A DNA stretch of 64,000 bases from Lachnospiraceae bacterium (GTDB taxonomy: Bacteria; Bacillota; Clostridia; Lachnospirales; Lachnospiraceae), in assembly GCA_022845955.1 (NCBI GenBank), contig AP025576.1, forward strand, positions 992,001 through 1,056,000, written 5' to 3'. Below, piece after piece: positions 61,771 through 64,000 of this stretch (positions are counted from its first letter, which is position 1; each line of letters opens with the position of its first letter). A model generated the notes under the pieces. The model was not told the origin of the DNA. It was given only the letters and a program-made list of their open reading frames with translations, and made no database searches. The position numbers were made by a program, and so were the translations under genes.

Positions 61771-63474
61771 ATGATGAAAAAGATGAAAAAAGCAACCGCA
61801 TTGCTGCTCTGCCTGCTGATGACCTTCAGCCTGGCGGCCTGCGGCGGCAAAGGGACATCAGAAACAGGAGGAACGGCAGCGGAGGGCGGCAGTCAGGAGA
61901 CGGCGGCATCCGGATCCACCGGTATTTTAACGGAGGCAGGAACTTATCCTATCGTAACGGAACCTATAGAACTGACGTTGTTCTGTGTATCCATGCCCAA
62001 CGTGGAAGATTTTGCAACCAATGATTTTACCAAATTTATGGAAGAAAAGACGGGAATCAAGATTAATTTTGAGACCGGCAGCAGGGATGACTGGGAGACT
62101 AAGCTGAATCTGGCTTTCAGTACGGGGGACTACCCGGATATGATTATGTTTGCCAGCCCCAGCCAGGCAAAATACGGCGTAAAGGAAGGCATACTGCTGC
62201 AGCTGGATGATTTGATTGAGGAAAATATGCCTAATTATGTGGCAAACATGGGGGAATACCTGGATGCCACCAGACAGACGGACGGCCATATTTATGCCAT
62301 CTGCGGGCTGAACGAATGCTACCATTGCATGTACGCCAAGAAAATGTGGGTGAATACCTGGTGGCTGGACAAGATGGGAATGGAGGTTCCCACCACAACG
62401 GACGAATTTTATGAAGCATGTAAGAAATTCCTGGAAATCAACCCTACGGGCATCGCGGTAGGCGGTGCAAAGGACGGCTGGCATGCGAGATTTGAGGAGT
62501 GGATGACCAACGCCTTTATCCTTTCCCCTTCCAAGTCACAGGATTACCGTGCTGAGGTAGGCCTGGATCCGGAAGGAAAGGTGAGGACCATCTGCAACAC
62601 CGATGAATATAAAGAAGCTTTGAAATATATGAACAGCCTGTATGAGCTGGGTGCCATTTATGACGGAGATTTTACCCAGACAGAGGAGCAGCTGCGCGCC
62701 CTGGCAAACCAGGAGGGAGAGCCTATCCTGTTCCTGCCCTGCGGAACGATTTCCAATCATTTTGACGCGGACAATAACAATGAAACCTACAGACATTATC
62801 AGGTTATGGCCCCTATAGCAGGACCTGACGGAACAAGGCTCGCAACCTACATGAAATATGCAGGCCTGGGCGAAGGTGATTTCTTCGTGACCGACAAGTG
62901 TGAATATCCCGAAGCGGCCCTGCGCTGGATCGACTACTTCTTTACCACCGAAGGCGCCCTTTCTTCCCAGTACGGGGCGGAAGAAGGTACCGACTGGGTT
63001 CTCAATCCGGAAGGGCAGAAGGGCCTGAACGGGGAGGACGCCTTATATGAAGTGATGAACCCCTATTCCGGTGAGGCCCAGAACCATGACTGGCAGGATG
63101 TCCAGGTGAAATACTTCCCGGCGGAATTCCGTCTGGGTGAAAGCACGGATCAGAATGTGGATGTGGGAACCTCCGTGGGTCTGGAAAAGCTTCTGTATGA
63201 CGCCACGAAGGAAAAAATGGAGCCATATGCGCAGAAGGAAGGCGACTGGGACGTACTGCCTTATCTGAAGCTGACTGATGAGGAAGCCACAAAGATTCAG
63301 ACCATTGGCGTGGAAGTGGAAAATTATATTGAAGAGAACAAGGTTGCCTTTATTACCGGAAGAAAAGATTTTGACAAGGACTGGGATTCCTATGTCAAAG
63401 GATTCGACAACGTAGGGCTGCCTACGCTGCTGGAGGTTTACCAGACGGCATATGACAGGCAGAGCTCAAAATAA
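61771..63474 (+). CDS. Sugar ABC transporter substrate-binding lipoprotein
   Basis: A 567-residue family-1 solute-binding protein. Lipobox LAAC (Cys24) after a basic start, a Gly/Ser-rich linker, then binding-lobe motifs EEKTGIKINFETGSRDDWETKLNL-type (split near 95-118), YPDMIMFASPSQAKYG and RLATYMKYAGLGEGDFF. Ribosome site AAGGAG. It is longer than the first binding protein and clearly a different subfamily, so the two loci probably import different oligosaccharides. It is followed by a terminator and then the permease gene. Confidence 0.88.
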   Translation: MMKKMKKATALLLCLLMTFSLAACGGKGTSETGGTAAEGGSQETAASGSTGILTEAGTYPIVTEPIELTLFCVSMPNVEDFATNDFTKFMEEKTGIKINFETGSRDDWETKLNLAFSTGDYPDMIMFASPSQAKYGVKEGILLQLDDLIEENMPNYVANMGEYLDATRQTDGHIYAICGLNECYHCMYAKKMWVNTWWLDKMGMEVPTTTDEFYEACKKFLEINPTGIAVGGAKDGWHARFEEWMTNAFILSPSKSQDYRAEVGLDPEGKVRTICNTDEYKEALKYMNSLYELGAIYDGDFTQTEEQLRALANQEGEPILFLPCGTISNHFDADNNNETYRHYQVMAPIAGPDGTRLATYMKYAGLGEGDFFVTDKCEYPEAALRWIDYFFTTEGALSSQYGAEEGTDWVLNPEGQKGLNGEDALYEVMNPYSGEAQNHDWQDVQVKYFPAEFRLGESTDQNVDVGTSVGLEKLLYDATKEKMEPYAQKEGDWDVLPYLKLTDEEATKIQTIGVEVENYIEENKVAFITGRKDFDKDWDSYVKGFDNVGLPTLLEVYQTAYDRQSSK

Positions 63475-63512
63475 TAAGCACTAGCCAGACGGCGCTGCCG
63501 GATGTCGGGAGC

Positions 63513-63542
63513 GAAGGCGCCTCCAAAAAGGGGGGCGCCTTC
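63513..63542 (+). terminator. Terminator-like hairpin between binding-protein and permease genes
   Basis: GAAGGCGCC (63513-63521) pairs with GGCGCCTTC (63534-63542), followed by TTAAGGC. It would lower expression of the permease relative to the binding protein. Confidence 0.65.
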
Positions 63543-63567
63543 TTAAGGCTTAAGGAGGAGGGACGCT

Positions 63568-64000
63568 TTGAAAACAGGTTCAAGTAAAGGAAGCACAACC
63601 AAAAAAAATAGAATAAAGAATTCCAACTGGCAGTTTTGGGCAATTATTGCCGTGCCGCTGCTGTACGCCATTGTGTTTGCCTATATCCCTATGGGAGGCG
63701 TGGTCCTGGCGTTTAAGGACTACAGCATCCGCAAGGGTATCTGGGGCAGTGACTGGGTGGGACTTCAGTATTTTAAACAGTTCCTTATGTCACCCTCCAG
63801 TTCCAAGGTAATTATCAATACCCTGATCCTTGGCTTTTACAGCCTGCTTGCCAGCTTTCCCATTCCTATCCTGCTGGCGGTGGGGCTGAATGAGGTGAAA
63901 GCGGTCAGATTCAAGAAAACGGTGCAGATGATCACCTATGCCCCCTATTTTATTTCAACCGTGGTTATGGTCGGCATGCTCATGCAGATGACGGATCTGC
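63568..64000 (+). CDS. Sugar ABC transporter permease, LplB type (3' end outside window)
   Basis: The frame begins with a TTG codon at 63568, supported by AAGGAGGAGGGACGC just upstream; no ATG gives a better start. The visible 144 residues have a basic, polar start (KTGSSKGSTTKKNR), the first membrane helix (WAIIAVPLLYAIVFAYIP), then MGGVVLAFKDYSIRKG and WGSDWVGLQYF, the LplB-type marks. The remaining helices and the EAA loop lie beyond the window. Confidence 0.87.
   Translation, partial: MKTGSSKGSTTKKNRIKNSNWQFWAIIAVPLLYAIVFAYIPMGGVVLAFKDYSIRKGIWGSDWVGLQYFKQFLMSPSSSKVIINTLILGFYSLLASFPIPILLAVGLNEVKAVRFKKTVQMITYAPYFISTVVMVGMLMQMTDL

Overview
The window looks like a chromosome segment of a gut Lachnospiraceae (Clostridia). 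Evidence: strong AGGAGG ribosome sites, YesM/YesN-type two-component genes, LplB/YtcP-type sugar ABC transporters without their own ATPase, many AraC-type regulators, a spore photoproduct lyase, a DUF1680/GH127 enzyme, and GC-rich core genes interrupted by one AT-rich glycan-synthesis island. An Eisenbergiella/Hungatella-like organism would fit, but the genus cannot be fixed from the sequence alone. I saw no rRNA, tRNA or CRISPR array.

Layout. 1-2.2 kb: the end of a LysR regulator, a DedA membrane protein and a decayed PD-(D/E)XK transposase. 2.5-16 kb: plant-glycan utilisation, with a GH3 enzyme and AraC regulator, a CarD-type regulator pair, a second AraC regulator divergent from a GPH symporter-creatininase-carboxylesterase operon, a GH31 enzyme and a GH127 enzyme. 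16.2-17.7 kb: a tyrosine recombinase enclosed by perfect 33-bp inverted repeats, a candidate self-encoded invertible DNA switch. 17.8-35.1 kb: an XRE regulator, a secreted protein and a roughly 15-kb AT-rich exopolysaccharide cluster (two GT-C-like proteins, GT2, GT4 and GT8 transferases, an acetyltransferase, a UGM-like flavoprotein, flippase, polymerase), ending in a ugd gene whose base composition changes abruptly inside the reading frame. 35-47 kb: polyol dehydrogenase, PAP2-like protein, SDR, histidine kinase/response regulator, spore photoproduct lyase, lactate dehydrogenase, an ahpC/ahpF deletion scar and enolase. 47-48 kb: a gene graveyard with an integrase tail, a type I toxin-antitoxin locus and a HigB-like fragment. 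48-64 kb: AraC regulator, two GH78 alpha-L-rhamnosidases, an ATPase of the DUF4143 type, and two sugar ABC transporter loci (the second running off the window).

How it fits together. The glycosidases, symporter and ABC transporters form several local units for taking apart decorated plant glycans (xylosyl, arabinosyl and rhamnosyl linkages), each next to an AraC regulator or two-component system. The strongest candidate for something new is the switch at 16,210-17,745. Inside the segment a consensus promoter (TTGACA, 17 bp, TATAAT) points left, through the left repeat into a rho-independent terminator. If the segment inverts, the same promoter would point right, into the XRE gene and the glycan cluster. 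As drawn, the strong promoter therefore faces away from the cluster. This is read from sequence architecture and has not been shown by experiment.
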